Assembly (NCBI GenBank): GCA_017998385.1
Contig: JAGODE010000005.1
Location: forward strand, 1-42,655
DNA: 42,655 nt
Direction: 5' to 3'
From: Chitinophagaceae bacterium
GTDB taxonomy: Bacteria; Bacteroidota; Bacteroidia; Chitinophagales; Chitinophagaceae
Below, piece after piece: positions 26,794-34,493 of the stretch (its first letter is position 1; each line of letters opens with the position of its first letter). The notes beneath the pieces are model-generated. The model had not been told where the DNA came from. It saw nothing but the letters and a program-made list of their open reading frames with translations, and did no database searches. The translations under genes were made by a program, and so were the position numbers.

Positions 26794-28233
26794 TCAGGTA
26801 AAGAGCTGTTCCATTTTTATTTCTGCCTGAACCCGTCCTGTATAGTAGTCGTTTCGCTTTATCCCATACGTAGTGATCATTGTCGGGAAAATGGTTTTGC
26901 GTGGCTGGTTTTTTTCTGCAAATACCTTTACTTTCTGATCCAGTTCGGCAGCATATTTTTTATCTATTACAAACTCGCCAGTTGAAAATTTTATTTCGCA
27001 GAGATTTATACACTGGTCCTTGCGGTCTATCAGCAGGTCTATCTGGGCACCGGTTTCTCCCTTTGCCGGTACGTATCGCCAGGCCGATGCAGTAGTTTGC
27101 ACACCTGCAATACCCAATGCCTGCTTAATCTGTGCAATATGTTTCAGACAAACTGCTTCGAAGGCAAAGCCACTCCAGGTTTTATAAGATTGTGTTGCCG
27201 ACAACCGCAGCCAGGTACCGCTACCCGAATTTCGGTTTTGCTCAATAAACTTGAGATAAAACAGTGAGTACTCATCAGACAGTTTGTATATGCTGTCTCT
27301 GAGTACCCGGTTAAACGAAATATGTTGCGTGATGAAACCTGACTCCTCGAGTTCCTGCAGGAGTTCTGTAACACCGCCGCCGGTTGTGAAACCAGTCGCT
27401 TTCATAAGTTCTGCCCGGCTCATTCCGGCAGGTTTTTTTGAAAGTGCCCGTACAATCGACTCATGCCGGTCTGCCTGGTCAAACAGGGATTTATACAGAT
27501 CTTTAAACTCCGCCTGCAACAAACCCGTTTGGCCAAAACATATTTTATCAATAGCCTGCGTAGCACTTTCACCTTTACTCACCTGTTTTAAGTATTGAGG
27601 AATACCACCCACAGCCATGTATAATTGTAATTGCTGATAGGCATCGAGGCGGATACCCCGGAGCTCCAGAAAACTGGCCGTTTCCCCCAGCGTAAAGGGA
27701 AGAAGCCTGATCTTACGGCTTACCCTGTTATGTAATCCGCCCCTGTCGTTGATTACATTTTTGATCATCCAGGATGCTGCAGAGCCGCATATCACTACTT
27801 TTAGCAACCGTTGCCGCGATGCCCAGCTATTCCACCACAGACCAAATGCCGGCAAAAACCCTGATTTGGGTGTGTGTATCCAGGGCAGTTCATCAAAAAG
27901 AAGTACAACAGGCTCTTTATCTATTTTGGTTTGCAGAAAGGTGATCAGAAACTGGAAGGCCTGCATCCAATTGCCCGGCGGCGTTGGCGGAAAGGGGCTG
28001 TTCATTGCCTGCTGTAGTGCCGTGCTGAAGTTCTGCAACTGCTGCCGTAAAGTGGCGTCATGCACACCTGTAAATTCAAATGCCAGGTATTGATGATAGA
28101 AATTACGGATCAGATAAGTCTTTCCGACCCTTCTGCGGCCATAAATGGCAATCAGCTCTGCCTCACCCGAGTAAAGCATTTCTTCCAGTAGCTTTTTCTC
28201 CTCTTCCCTTCCAATAACAGTTTCGCTTACCAT
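26794..28233 (-). CDS. AAA ATPase with C-terminal DUF234 (PD-(D/E)XK-like) domain
   Basis: The protein has 479 residues from ATG 28233; a GTG at 28251 would add six residues but falls inside a repeat. The N-terminal ATPase_2-type domain has Walker A GRRRVGKT (32-39) and Walker B VVLLFDELPW. A winged-helix region (about 270-320, GMSRAELMKATGF ... LLQELEESGFITQ) follows. The C-terminal DUF234 domain shows AQIDLLIDRKD ... LCEIKF, a D...ExK pattern of the PD-(D/E)XK nuclease fold. Such proteins are common and often variable between strains in Bacteroidota and archaea. No cellular role is established. Its upstream region contains a striking set of repeated palindromes that its winged helix might recognise. 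Confidence 0.88.
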   Translation of the reverse strand: MVSETVIGREEEKKLLEEMLYSGEAELIAIYGRRRVGKTYLIRNFYHQYLAFEFTGVHDATLRQQLQNFSTALQQAMNSPFPPTPPGNWMQAFQFLITFLQTKIDKEPVVLLFDELPWIHTPKSGFLPAFGLWWNSWASRQRLLKVVICGSAASWMIKNVINDRGGLHNRVSRKIRLLPFTLGETASFLELRGIRLDAYQQLQLYMAVGGIPQYLKQVSKGESATQAIDKICFGQTGLLQAEFKDLYKSLFDQADRHESIVRALSKKPAGMSRAELMKATGFTTGGGVTELLQELEESGFITQHISFNRVLRDSIYKLSDEYSLFYLKFIEQNRNSGSGTWLRLSATQSYKTWSGFAFEAVCLKHIAQIKQALGIAGVQTTASAWRYVPAKGETGAQIDLLIDRKDQCINLCEIKFSTGEFVIDKKYAAELDQKVKVFAEKNQPRKTIFPTMITTYGIKRNDYYTGRVQAEIKMEQLFT

Positions 28234-28238
28234 GGAAA

Positions 28239-28360
28239 TATATTTCGCCACAAGTATACTAAAATACCATTTATGGCGAAATATATAAAATTATATGGCG
28301 CCATAAGTATAAAAAATGAATAGTTATGGCGAAATATAAATGATTATATGGCGCCATAAC
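28239..28360. repeat. Operator-like repeat cluster upstream of the ATPase gene
   Basis: Two 39-base units at 28271-28309 and 28324-28362 repeat with a 53-base period. Each consists of TTATGGCGAAATATA, five variable bases, then TTATATGGCGCCATAA; 31 of the first 36 positions are identical. Each unit ends in the perfect palindrome TATGGCGCCATA (28294-28305 and 28347-28358). A third TGGCGAAATATA lies inverted at 28239-28250, overlapping the start region of the ATPase gene. The cluster of TATGGCG half-sites suggests a DNA-binding array or a mobile repeat. This is a pattern observation; no binding protein is known. Confidence 0.75.
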
Positions 28361-28433
28361 TTTGTATTCTAGCTACTGGTTTTTTATCAGTTTTACCCGT
28401 ATTTATTATAAATAAATGATTTTCAATAAAAAA

Positions 28434-28456
28434 GGGCGGCTCAAATCTGGCCACCC
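28434..28456 (-). terminator. Intrinsic terminator after asd
   Basis: On the minus strand GGGTGGC pairs with GCCGCCC (one G-T pair) across a 9-base loop, followed by TTTTTTATTG. It lies 27-49 bases after the asd stop. Confidence 0.75.
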
Positions 28457-28482
28457 TATCCGCTTCTTTTCTTAAGTAAATT

Positions 28483-29490
28483 TTACAGTAATCCTTTCTG
28501 ACTAAGATATTCCGCAATTTGTACTGCATTGGTCGCAGCTCCCTTGCGCAAATTATCAGACACCACCCACAGGTTAAGTGTATTGGGCTGGCTTTCATCA
28601 CGGCGCAAACGCCCAACAAACACTTCATCTTTCTCATGGGCATCCATCGGCATGGGGTATTGCTGCGAACCGGGCTCATCGGTGAGCACTACGCCGGGAG
28701 CAGCACTAAGCAGATCTCGTACTTCCTGAAGGTTGAAGTCGCTGGCAAACTCCACATTCACTGATTCACTATGACCACCCATAACAGGAATACGTACGGT
28801 AGTAGCTGTAACACGAATGTTATCATCGCGCATGATCTTTTTGGTCTCATTCACCATTTTCATTTCTTCTTTGGTATAACCATTGTCGAGAAAAACATCG
28901 ATCTGCGGAATCACGTTAAGGTCAATGGGGTATTTATACGCCATGGGATAAGCCGTCTCCTCCCCTTTTACAGCTTTGGCTCTTTCGCCCTGCAACTGGT
29001 CTACCGCCTTTACGCCGGTGCCGGTTACACTCTGATAGGTTGATACTACCACACGTTTTATACCATATTTATGATGCAGCGGATTTAGGGCCACTACCAT
29101 TTGAATAGTAGAACAATTGGGATTGGCAATGATCTTATCATTTGCAGTGAGCACATCTGCATTGATCTCGGGCACAACCAGTGGTTTGGCCGGATCCATA
29201 CGCCAGGCAGATGAGTTGTCGATGACGGTGATACCGGCTTCTGCAAAACGGGGAGCCCACTCGAGTGAAGTGCTGCCACCGGCAGAAAACAGTGCTACGG
29301 CTGGCTTCGCTGCAATAGCATCAGTCATGCTCACTACCTTGTAAGGCTTCCCTTTAAAGATAATTTCTTTACCAACTGATTTTTCGGATGCCACCGGTAT
29401 CAGTTCCGTTACCGGGAAATTGCGCTCGGCCAGTACCTGCAACATTTTTGTGCCAACCAGGCCAGTGGCGCCTACTACTGCAACTTTCAT
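28483..29490 (-). CDS. asd: Aspartate-semialdehyde dehydrogenase
   Basis: The protein has 335 residues from ATG 29490; the frame stays open to 29523, but MKVAVVGATGLVG is the standard nucleotide-binding start. It reduces beta-aspartyl phosphate to aspartate semialdehyde with NADPH, the branch-point step to lysine/diaminopimelate, threonine, isoleucine and methionine. Visible motifs are GATGLVG (7-13), the SAGGSTS phosphate-binding segment, catalytic Cys126 in NPNCSTIQ and His240 in GGHSES. It stands alone, with a terminator after it and an attenuator-like leader before it, so control by amino-acid supply is likely. Confidence 0.97.
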   Translation of the reverse strand: MKVAVVGATGLVGTKMLQVLAERNFPVTELIPVASEKSVGKEIIFKGKPYKVVSMTDAIAAKPAVALFSAGGSTSLEWAPRFAEAGITVIDNSSAWRMDPAKPLVVPEINADVLTANDKIIANPNCSTIQMVVALNPLHHKYGIKRVVVSTYQSVTGTGVKAVDQLQGERAKAVKGEETAYPMAYKYPIDLNVIPQIDVFLDNGYTKEEMKMVNETKKIMRDDNIRVTATTVRIPVMGGHSESVNVEFASDFNLQEVRDLLSAAPGVVLTDEPGSQQYPMPMDAHEKDEVFVGRLRRDESQPNTLNLWVVSDNLRKGAATNAVQIAEYLSQKGLL

Positions 29491-29561
29491 GTTTGAGTTT
29501 CTCCCATCTCCGCTTGTTTGCAACGGAGTTTTTTGATGAATAAATATTGGTTATAAAAAAA

Positions 29562-29585
29562 CAGGCCCTCCGTAAGGAAGGCCTG
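29562..29585 (-). terminator. Leader terminator (attenuator candidate) upstream of asd
   Basis: On the minus strand CAGGCCTTCC pairs with GGAGGGCCTG (one G-T pair) across the loop TTAC, followed directly by seven T. It ends 65 bases before the asd start codon. Its left arm contains CCTTCCT, complementary to AGGAAGG just after the leader peptide stop, so an alternative antiterminator pairing is possible. Confidence 0.85.
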
Positions 29586-29632
29586 CTCATTTCTTTATGC
29601 TGATTGTCATACATAACGCTGCAAACCTTCCT

Positions 29633-29677
29633 CTAGGGACGTTTCTTAATGCGCTTTGTATGTTTCATAATACTCAT
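29633..29677 (-). CDS. Possible leader peptide upstream of asd
   Basis: A 14-codon frame, MSIMKHTKRIKKRP (ATG 29677; an inner ATG at 29668 gives 11 residues), lies between a promoter-like sequence and a strong terminator on the asd strand. Four of the last eleven residues are Lys, with Thr and Ile also present; all are products of the pathway that asd feeds. The sequence AGGAAGG (29626-29632) follows the stop codon directly and can pair with the terminator's left arm. A ribosome stalled on early codons would leave it free; a ribosome at the stop would cover it. No Shine-Dalgarno sequence is obvious, as is common in this phylum. The frame is short and could be chance. Confidence 0.4.
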   Translation of the reverse strand: MSIMKHTKRIKKRP

Positions 29678-29681
29678 ATCC

Positions 29682-29713
29682 GAATTATACTATTTCTTTT
29701 AATAGTCAGCAAA
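29682..29713 (-). promoter_or_regulatory. Promoter candidate for the asd leader transcript
   Basis: On the minus strand TTTG (29713-29710) and TATAATTC (29689-29682) are separated by 20 bases, the spacing of Bacteroidota -33/-7 promoters. The -7 element matches TAnnTTTG imperfectly but also resembles TATAAT. It would start RNA just before the leader peptide frame. Confidence 0.4.
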
Positions 29714-29791
29714 AATAATGGCTCGTTTTATTCACGCCAAAATTTGTTTTTTTCACCTTGCCATGCTTCGCCTCATTTTTACCTTCATCCG

Positions 29792-31498
29792 ATGAAACGG
29801 ATAACGTGTGTTAGTATCCTGTTGGTGATGATATCCGCAGGGCTGCGTGCGCAACAGCGCTATGATGTAGTGATAAGTGAGTTGATGGCAGATCCCAGTC
29901 CACCGGTCGGCCTGCCCGGTACTGAATGGATAGAGTTGCATAACCGTTCGGGGCAGCCTGTAAATCTGCAGGGCTGGCGCCTGGCCGATGCGGGTTCGCA
30001 AAGCGGGCCCCTGCCGTCCTACACCTTATATCCGGGCAGGCAGGTGATTGTATGTGCCAACAGTGCCGTGGCCGCACTTTCTGCTTATGGCCCCTGCATT
30101 GGAGTGAGCAGTTTTCCTTCGCTGGATAATGAAGGCGATCAGCTTACACTGATGAATGCAACGGGCCAGGTCATACACGCCCTGGTATACAGCAGTAGCT
30201 GGTACCAAAATGATGTAAAGCGTGACGGTGGCTGGTCTCTTGAAATGATCGATACAGATCAGCCCTGCATATGGGCCGGCAACTGGGCAGCCAGCATTCA
30301 TGCAGAAGGGGGTAGCCCCGGAAGACCCAACACAATAGCAGCTCAGCTGGAAGAGATACGCACACCGCAGGCCCTGCATGCTTATATGCCCGACAGCCTA
30401 TCGGTAGTTATAGAATTCTCTGCGCCTGTTGATAGTCTTGGCGCCACAATCACCCGGCATTTCTCGCTGACGGATGGACCTGCTATTGCCGAGGCAGGCA
30501 TCATAGAACCCCTGGCTACACAGATTCGTCTGTTGCTGGCCGATACATTGCTGCCTGACCGGATTTATCAGCTAACGGTTACTGATCTGGCTGGTTGTAC
30601 AAGTCATCAGCTGTCTGGTGTACAGCAGTTGCCTGTCGGGCGGAGCAGTCCTGTAGCAGGTGCCGGCATTGTTATCAATGAAATTCTCTTTCACCCCCCT
30701 CCAAATGGTTTTGACTACGTGGAACTGTATCATGCCGGCAAAACAATCGCTGATCTGTCGCAGTTACTGATTGCCCGAAGGGGTTCAGATGGCCAAATCC
30801 AGCAGTTCTATTCATTATCAGGCAGTCCGCGATTATTTTTTCCGGATCAGTACCTGGTGGTTACGACCAATGCGGCCAGCCTGGCTCATCATTACCTGGT
30901 GCGATATCCCGAACGGGTATTGGTGCTTACTGCGCTTCCTTCCTATCCCAACGACAGTGGCGTGGTGGTATTGACTGATAAACAGGGGCAGGTAGTAGAT
31001 GAGGTATCGTATTCGGCAAAGATGCATTTTCCGCTTATTCGTAATCCTCAGGGGGTGGCCCTGGAGCGGATGGATCCGGCCGGCCCTTCTGCCAGCAGCC
31101 ACAACTGGCATTCGGCAGCAGCCTCTGCCGGTTATGGTACGCCGGGTTATACCAATTCGCAATTGCAGGCACAGGCTCCTCCTGTATCCGGCCTCAAACT
31201 GAGCAATACTCTTTTTACACCGGATAATGACGGTCAGGAAGACGTGCTGCTGATCAGCTATCAATGGCAGGAAAGCGGGTATATGATCCGCATGCTGGTG
31301 TTTGATGACCAGGGACGGCCTGTTCGTGAGCTGATAAAAAATGAGTTGATGGGAACGACGGGCAGCTGGAAATGGGATGGTCTGGACAATACCGGCAGGC
31401 CTCTTCCCGCCGGCATCTACATCATCTGGGCCGAACTTTTTACACTTAACGGCAAGAAGGAATTATTTAAACAGCCGGTAATCCTGGCCCGGCGATAA
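29792..31498 (+). CDS. Secreted lamin-tail-domain protein with FlgD-like C-terminus
   Basis: The protein has 568 residues from ATG 29792. The frame opens at 29597, but a clear signal peptide, MKRITCVSILLVMISAGLRAQ, begins here. A lamin tail domain is visible at about 25-140 (VISELMADPSPPVG, GTEWIELHNRSG, NLQGWRLAD). A bacterial Ig-like segment (about 190-270) follows, then a second lamin-tail-like domain from about 290 (IVINEILFHPPPNGFDYVELYH). The last 100 residues (LFTPDNDGQEDVLLISYQ ... GRPLPAGIYIIWAELF) form a FlgD/CHU_C-like sandwich typical of exported, surface-attached Bacteroidota proteins. Its function is unknown; lamin-tail domains occur in surface adhesins and beside exported nucleases. 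It is divergent from asd and convergent with the sugar kinase, with a shared terminator after the stop. Confidence 0.85.
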   Translation: MKRITCVSILLVMISAGLRAQQRYDVVISELMADPSPPVGLPGTEWIELHNRSGQPVNLQGWRLADAGSQSGPLPSYTLYPGRQVIVCANSAVAALSAYGPCIGVSSFPSLDNEGDQLTLMNATGQVIHALVYSSSWYQNDVKRDGGWSLEMIDTDQPCIWAGNWAASIHAEGGSPGRPNTIAAQLEEIRTPQALHAYMPDSLSVVIEFSAPVDSLGATITRHFSLTDGPAIAEAGIIEPLATQIRLLLADTLLPDRIYQLTVTDLAGCTSHQLSGVQQLPVGRSSPVAGAGIVINEILFHPPPNGFDYVELYHAGKTIADLSQLLIARRGSDGQIQQFYSLSGSPRLFFPDQYLVVTTNAASLAHHYLVRYPERVLVLTALPSYPNDSGVVVLTDKQGQVVDEVSYSAKMHFPLIRNPQGVALERMDPAGPSASSHNWHSAAASAGYGTPGYTNSQLQAQAPPVSGLKLSNTLFTPDNDGQEDVLLISYQWQESGYMIRMLVFDDQGRPVRELIKNELMGTTGSWKWDGLDNTGRPLPAGIYIIWAELFTLNGKKELFKQPVILARR

Positions 31499-31499
31499 A

Positions 31500-31532
31500 G
31501 CGGCAGCCCGGCAGATTTTGCCGGGCTGCCGC
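31500..31532. terminator. Bidirectional terminator between convergent genes
   Basis: A thirteen-base perfect GC-rich stem (GCGGCAGCCCGGC with its complement) and a 7-base loop lie 2 bases after the lamin-tail gene stop and 18 bases beyond the sugar-kinase stop. The flanking T-runs are short (TTTATC on the minus side). Confidence 0.8.
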
Positions 31533-31550
31533 AGATATTTCAACAAAAGA

Positions 31551-32474
31551 TCAGAGTAACTCTATTTCGAAGTTTACCAGGTCTTTGAACTGTTGTATAC
31601 GCATCTCTATATCGGCTTTGGTAATCTCACGGAGTCGGGTGGCCCCGAATTTTTCCACGCAAAAGCTGGCCATCGCCGAGCCTACAATAATGCCGCGTTT
31701 CATGTTTTCAAAGGAGATATCGCCGGTTTTGGCCAGGTGACCCACAAATCCGCCGGCAAATGTGTCGCCTGCGCCTGTTGGATCAAATACATCTTCGAGC
31801 GGCAGGGCCGGAGCAAAGAAGACACTATCCTTATCAAACAAAAGGGCGCCATGCTCACCTTTCTTGATGATGAGGTATTTGGGGCCCATTTGCAAAATGG
31901 ATTTGGCTGCTTTTACCAGCGAAAACTGACCGGTAAGCTGCCTGGCTTCTGCATCATTAACCAGCAGCATATCTACATGTTTCAATACTTCTTCGAGATC
32001 GGGCAGTGCAGTTTCCATCCAGAAGTTCATCGTATCCATTACGATCAGCCGGGGACGCTGTTTGAGCTGACGGATCACGCTCAATTGTACCGCAGGCACC
32101 AGATTGCCCAGCATCAGGAATTCTGCACCCTGATAGCTATCGGGGATTTGGGGATTAAAGTCGGCCAGCACATTTAGGTCTGTAACCAGGGTATCGCGGC
32201 TGTTCATATCGGCATGATAGCGACCGCTCCAGAAAAACGATTTCTTGTCGGGAACAATTTCAACTCCATCAAGCTGTACGCCGCGGCTTTTCAGCTCTTC
32301 CAGTTCCTCTGCGGGAAAATCATATCCCACAATGGATACCTGTTGTATGGGTTTTACAAAATTGGAAGCAGCATAGGCCACATAGGTGGCAGAGCCGCCA
32401 ACTATCTTATCTGTTTTGCCAAAGGGTGTTTCGATGGCATCAAAAGCCATAGTGCCTACTGTAATCAATGACAT
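31551..32474 (-). CDS. PfkB family sugar kinase
   Basis: The protein has 307 residues from ATG 32474 (MSLITVGTMAFDAIETPFG); the open frame to 32585 lacks family similarity. It is a ribokinase-fold enzyme that transfers phosphate from ATP to a sugar or nucleoside. The first PfkB region is IVGGSATYVAYAAS (about 24-37). The second signature, DPTGAGDTFAGGFVG, carries the catalytic base Asp237. The substrate cannot be read from sequence; ribokinase-, fructokinase- and adenosine-kinase-like activities are all possible. It is divergent from the TetR gene. A good -7 element, TACGTTTG, lies about 110 bases upstream on its strand. Confidence 0.9.
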   Translation of the reverse strand: MSLITVGTMAFDAIETPFGKTDKIVGGSATYVAYAASNFVKPIQQVSIVGYDFPAEELEELKSRGVQLDGVEIVPDKKSFFWSGRYHADMNSRDTLVTDLNVLADFNPQIPDSYQGAEFLMLGNLVPAVQLSVIRQLKQRPRLIVMDTMNFWMETALPDLEEVLKHVDMLLVNDAEARQLTGQFSLVKAAKSILQMGPKYLIIKKGEHGALLFDKDSVFFAPALPLEDVFDPTGAGDTFAGGFVGHLAKTGDISFENMKRGIIVGSAMASFCVEKFGATRLREITKADIEMRIQQFKDLVNFEIELL

Positions 32475-32582
32475 GAAAAACGTTTTATTTTTTATAGTAA
32501 TGTTTTCCAATTTAGCTATCTGCCGCCAATACAAATCCGGACTGGCCTTTTCCGCAGGAAAACGAGGGGCTGAAAGGGCGTG

Positions 32583-32647
32583 CAAACGTACATGAAAAAT
32601 CGTATCCGGGGAAGTTTAAATGCATCCATTTAGGGTCCGGCGATACG
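32583..32647. promoter_or_regulatory. Divergent control region with promoter element and nested inverted repeats
   Basis: TACGTTTG (32590-32583, minus strand) matches the Bacteroidota -7 element TAnnTTTG for the sugar-kinase gene. Just upstream is a nested structure: inner arms TAAATG/CATTTA (32617-32632, 4-base centre) inside outer arms CGTATCCGG (32601-32609) and CCGGcgATACG (32637-32647). Such nested symmetry suits an operator, possibly of the adjacent TetR-type regulator; that link is inferred. Confidence 0.4.
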
Positions 32648-32710
32648 ACTGGACAGAGCTGCTTCAAACCGGTTTTGGTAATATTGACTGAAACCTATAT
32701 ATCTTTGGGT

Positions 32711-33304
32711 ATGGCCAAATCAGTAAGAAAAAAGGCATCCAAGAAAGATCTGATCCTTCAGAAGGCTGCCATTATGTTTAGGGAAAAGGGCTTTGCCGCC
32801 ACTTCCATGCGCGACCTGGCTGAGTCCGTTGGCATTGAAGCCGCCAGCCTGTACAATCATATCCGCTCCAAAAACGAAATTCTCGAAGCCATCTGTTTTG
32901 AAGTTGCCAACCGGTTCAACACAAATATGGAACAACTGGAAGCTGGTCATACGGGATCCATCAGCAAAGTGGAAACCCTGCTCCGCTTTCATATCCGGCA
33001 AATGATTGAGCATTATGAGGAAGTATATGTGAGCGATCGCGAATGGAAGCACCTGGAAGAGCCTTACTTATCTAATTTCCAGACGCAGCGCAGAGCTTAC
33101 CGTAAAAAATTTGCCTCTATTATTGAAGATGGTATCCGCAAAAACGAGATCCGCAATATAGACGCACCCACAGCTGTCCTTATCATGCTGCATGCCGTAA
33201 GCGGCATTGAATCATGGCACCGCTCCAAAACCAAGATCAATGCACAGGAGCTGGAGGATAACATGGTCATGATTATGATCGATGGATTAAGAAAACAAGG
33301 TTAA
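32711..33304 (+). CDS. TetR/AcrR family transcriptional regulator
   Basis: The protein has 197 residues from ATG 32711 (MAKSVRKKASKKDLILQKAA). The N-terminal helix-turn-helix lies at about 30-60 (TSMRDLAESVGIEAASLYNH, IRSKNEILEAI), followed by an all-helical ligand-binding domain. It lies 3 bases upstream of the PaaE-like reductase gene and must be co-transcribed with it. By analogy with Bacteroidota phenylacetate clusters, which often open with a TetR gene, it probably represses this unit until an aromatic or acyl-CoA ligand appears; that is inferred. A TATCTTTG element at 32700-32707 sits so close to the ATG that its transcript would be nearly leaderless. Confidence 0.92.
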   Translation: MAKSVRKKASKKDLILQKAAIMFREKGFAATSMRDLAESVGIEAASLYNHIRSKNEILEAICFEVANRFNTNMEQLEAGHTGSISKVETLLRFHIRQMIEHYEEVYVSDREWKHLEEPYLSNFQTQRRAYRKKFASIIEDGIRKNEIRNIDAPTAVLIMLHAVSGIESWHRSKTKINAQELEDNMVMIMIDGLRKQG

Positions 33305-33307
33305 GCC

Positions 33308-34393
33308 ATGTCCATTCATTTTCACCCCGTACGCGTAAAAGAAGTACGCAGGGAAACATCTGCCTGCGTGTCTGTATTGCTTGATATTCCTGCAGAACTG
33401 CAGGCCGGCTTCAACTATCAGCAGGGGCAAAGTCTTACCATACGCACTTTTATTAATGGCGAAGAAGTGCGCCGCACCTATTCGCTCTGCAGCTCGCCAC
33501 TCGATCATGAATGGCGGGTAGCGATCAAAAAAGTAGATGGGGGCTTATTTTCGTCTTTTGCCAATGAGCTGCTTAAACCCGGCGATACGCTGGAAGTCAT
33601 GCAGCCAGTAGGCCGTTTTTATACAGAACTGAATGCTGTACATCGCAAACGCTATGTCGCATTTGCAGCAGGCAGTGGCATTACCCCTGTTTTATCACTT
33701 ATTAAAACCACGCTGGCTACAGAGCCGCTCAGCCGCTTCACCCTGGTATATGGCAACCGGAGCCGCCAGGATATTATCTTCTTTGAAGAGCTGGAGGCCC
33801 TGAAAAATAAATACCCCGACAGATTTCAACTGATTCATATCCTGAGCCGCGAAACCCAGGATGCACCGGTACTCAATGGCCGGATCAATGCAGAAAAGCT
33901 CCGCGACCTCGACAAACTGGTCGATTACATACTAACCGACGAGTTCTTCATTTGCGGGCCCGAAGCCATGATCTTTGAAGTAAAAGAATTTCTGGAATCA
34001 CGTATTGCCGATAAACGGCGCATCCATTTCGAATTGTTTACGACACCGGGGCAAAGCCAGTCTGCAGTATCCGGAAAATCTGCTGCCCCATCCGCCACCC
34101 CCTCTGGTGGCTGCCAGGTACGCATCAGGCTCGATGGCCGCTCTATTGAATTTACCATGCCTGCCAGCAGCGAAGATTCGGTACTGGATGCTGCACTTGC
34201 TGCCGGAGCAGACCTTCCTTACGCATGCAAGGGTGGTGTATGCTGCACCTGTAAGGCCCGTTTACTCGAAGGCGAAGTAAAGATGGATGTGCACTGGGGG
34301 CTCGAAGAAGAAGAAATCAAACAGGGCTTTATACTTACCTGTCAGAGCCACCCGCTTACCTCCAACGTATCGGTAGATTTTGACGTCAGATAA
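33308..34393 (+). CDS. PaaE-like FAD/NAD(P)H and 2Fe-2S oxidoreductase
   Basis: The protein has 361 residues. The domain order is FAD-binding barrel with RTYS (56-59), NAD(P)-binding domain beginning GSGITPVLSLIK (about 120), and a C-terminal plant-type ferredoxin. The four cluster ligands are Cys307, Cys312, Cys315 and Cys345. A Ser/Ala/Pro-rich linker (about 245-270) joins the last two domains. The protein passes electrons from NADPH to a partner oxygenase; the family includes PaaE, the reductase of phenylacetyl-CoA epoxidase. No paaABCD oxygenase or other phenylacetate gene is adjacent: a terminator and an opposite-strand GH3 gene follow. So its partner is unknown. The TetR gene upstream is separated by only 3 bases. 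Confidence 0.9.
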   Translation: MSIHFHPVRVKEVRRETSACVSVLLDIPAELQAGFNYQQGQSLTIRTFINGEEVRRTYSLCSSPLDHEWRVAIKKVDGGLFSSFANELLKPGDTLEVMQPVGRFYTELNAVHRKRYVAFAAGSGITPVLSLIKTTLATEPLSRFTLVYGNRSRQDIIFFEELEALKNKYPDRFQLIHILSRETQDAPVLNGRINAEKLRDLDKLVDYILTDEFFICGPEAMIFEVKEFLESRIADKRRIHFELFTTPGQSQSAVSGKSAAPSATPSGGCQVRIRLDGRSIEFTMPASSEDSVLDAALAAGADLPYACKGGVCCTCKARLLEGEVKMDVHWGLEEEEIKQGFILTCQSHPLTSNVSVDFDVR

Positions 34394-34437
34394 TCGCTGT
34401 TGCCCGGGCATGATGCTGGTGTAACCGGAATAGCTCA

Positions 34438-34477
34438 TTAATAGAAATGGCCTGCGTTCGCAAGCCATTTCTATTAA
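34438..34477. terminator. Bidirectional terminator between reductase and GH3 genes
   Basis: Fourteen-base perfect arms, TTAATAGAAATGGC and its complement, enclose a 12-base centre with a small TGCG/CGCA stem. It sits between the convergent stops at 34393 and 34494, with A/T-rich flanks on both sides. Confidence 0.82.
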
Positions 34478-34493
34478 ATATTATCCTTTCTCC

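Noticed and set aside
28234..28251. GTG start for the ATPase gene (MAKYIS...)
   Set aside because: These codons are part of the TGGCGAAATATA repeat, and ATG 28233 fits the family start (IGREEEKKLL) better; kept only as an alternative.
28273..28323. Short plus-strand frame MAKYIKLYGAISIKNE in the ATPase upstream repeat
   Set aside because: The second repeat unit breaks this frame at once (ATGGCGAAATATAAATGA), so the conserved feature is the DNA pattern, not a peptide.
29369..29614. 81-codon minus-strand frame overlapping the asd start
   Set aside because: It crosses the terminator and the asd start in a different frame and has no domain; the leader elements explain the region better.
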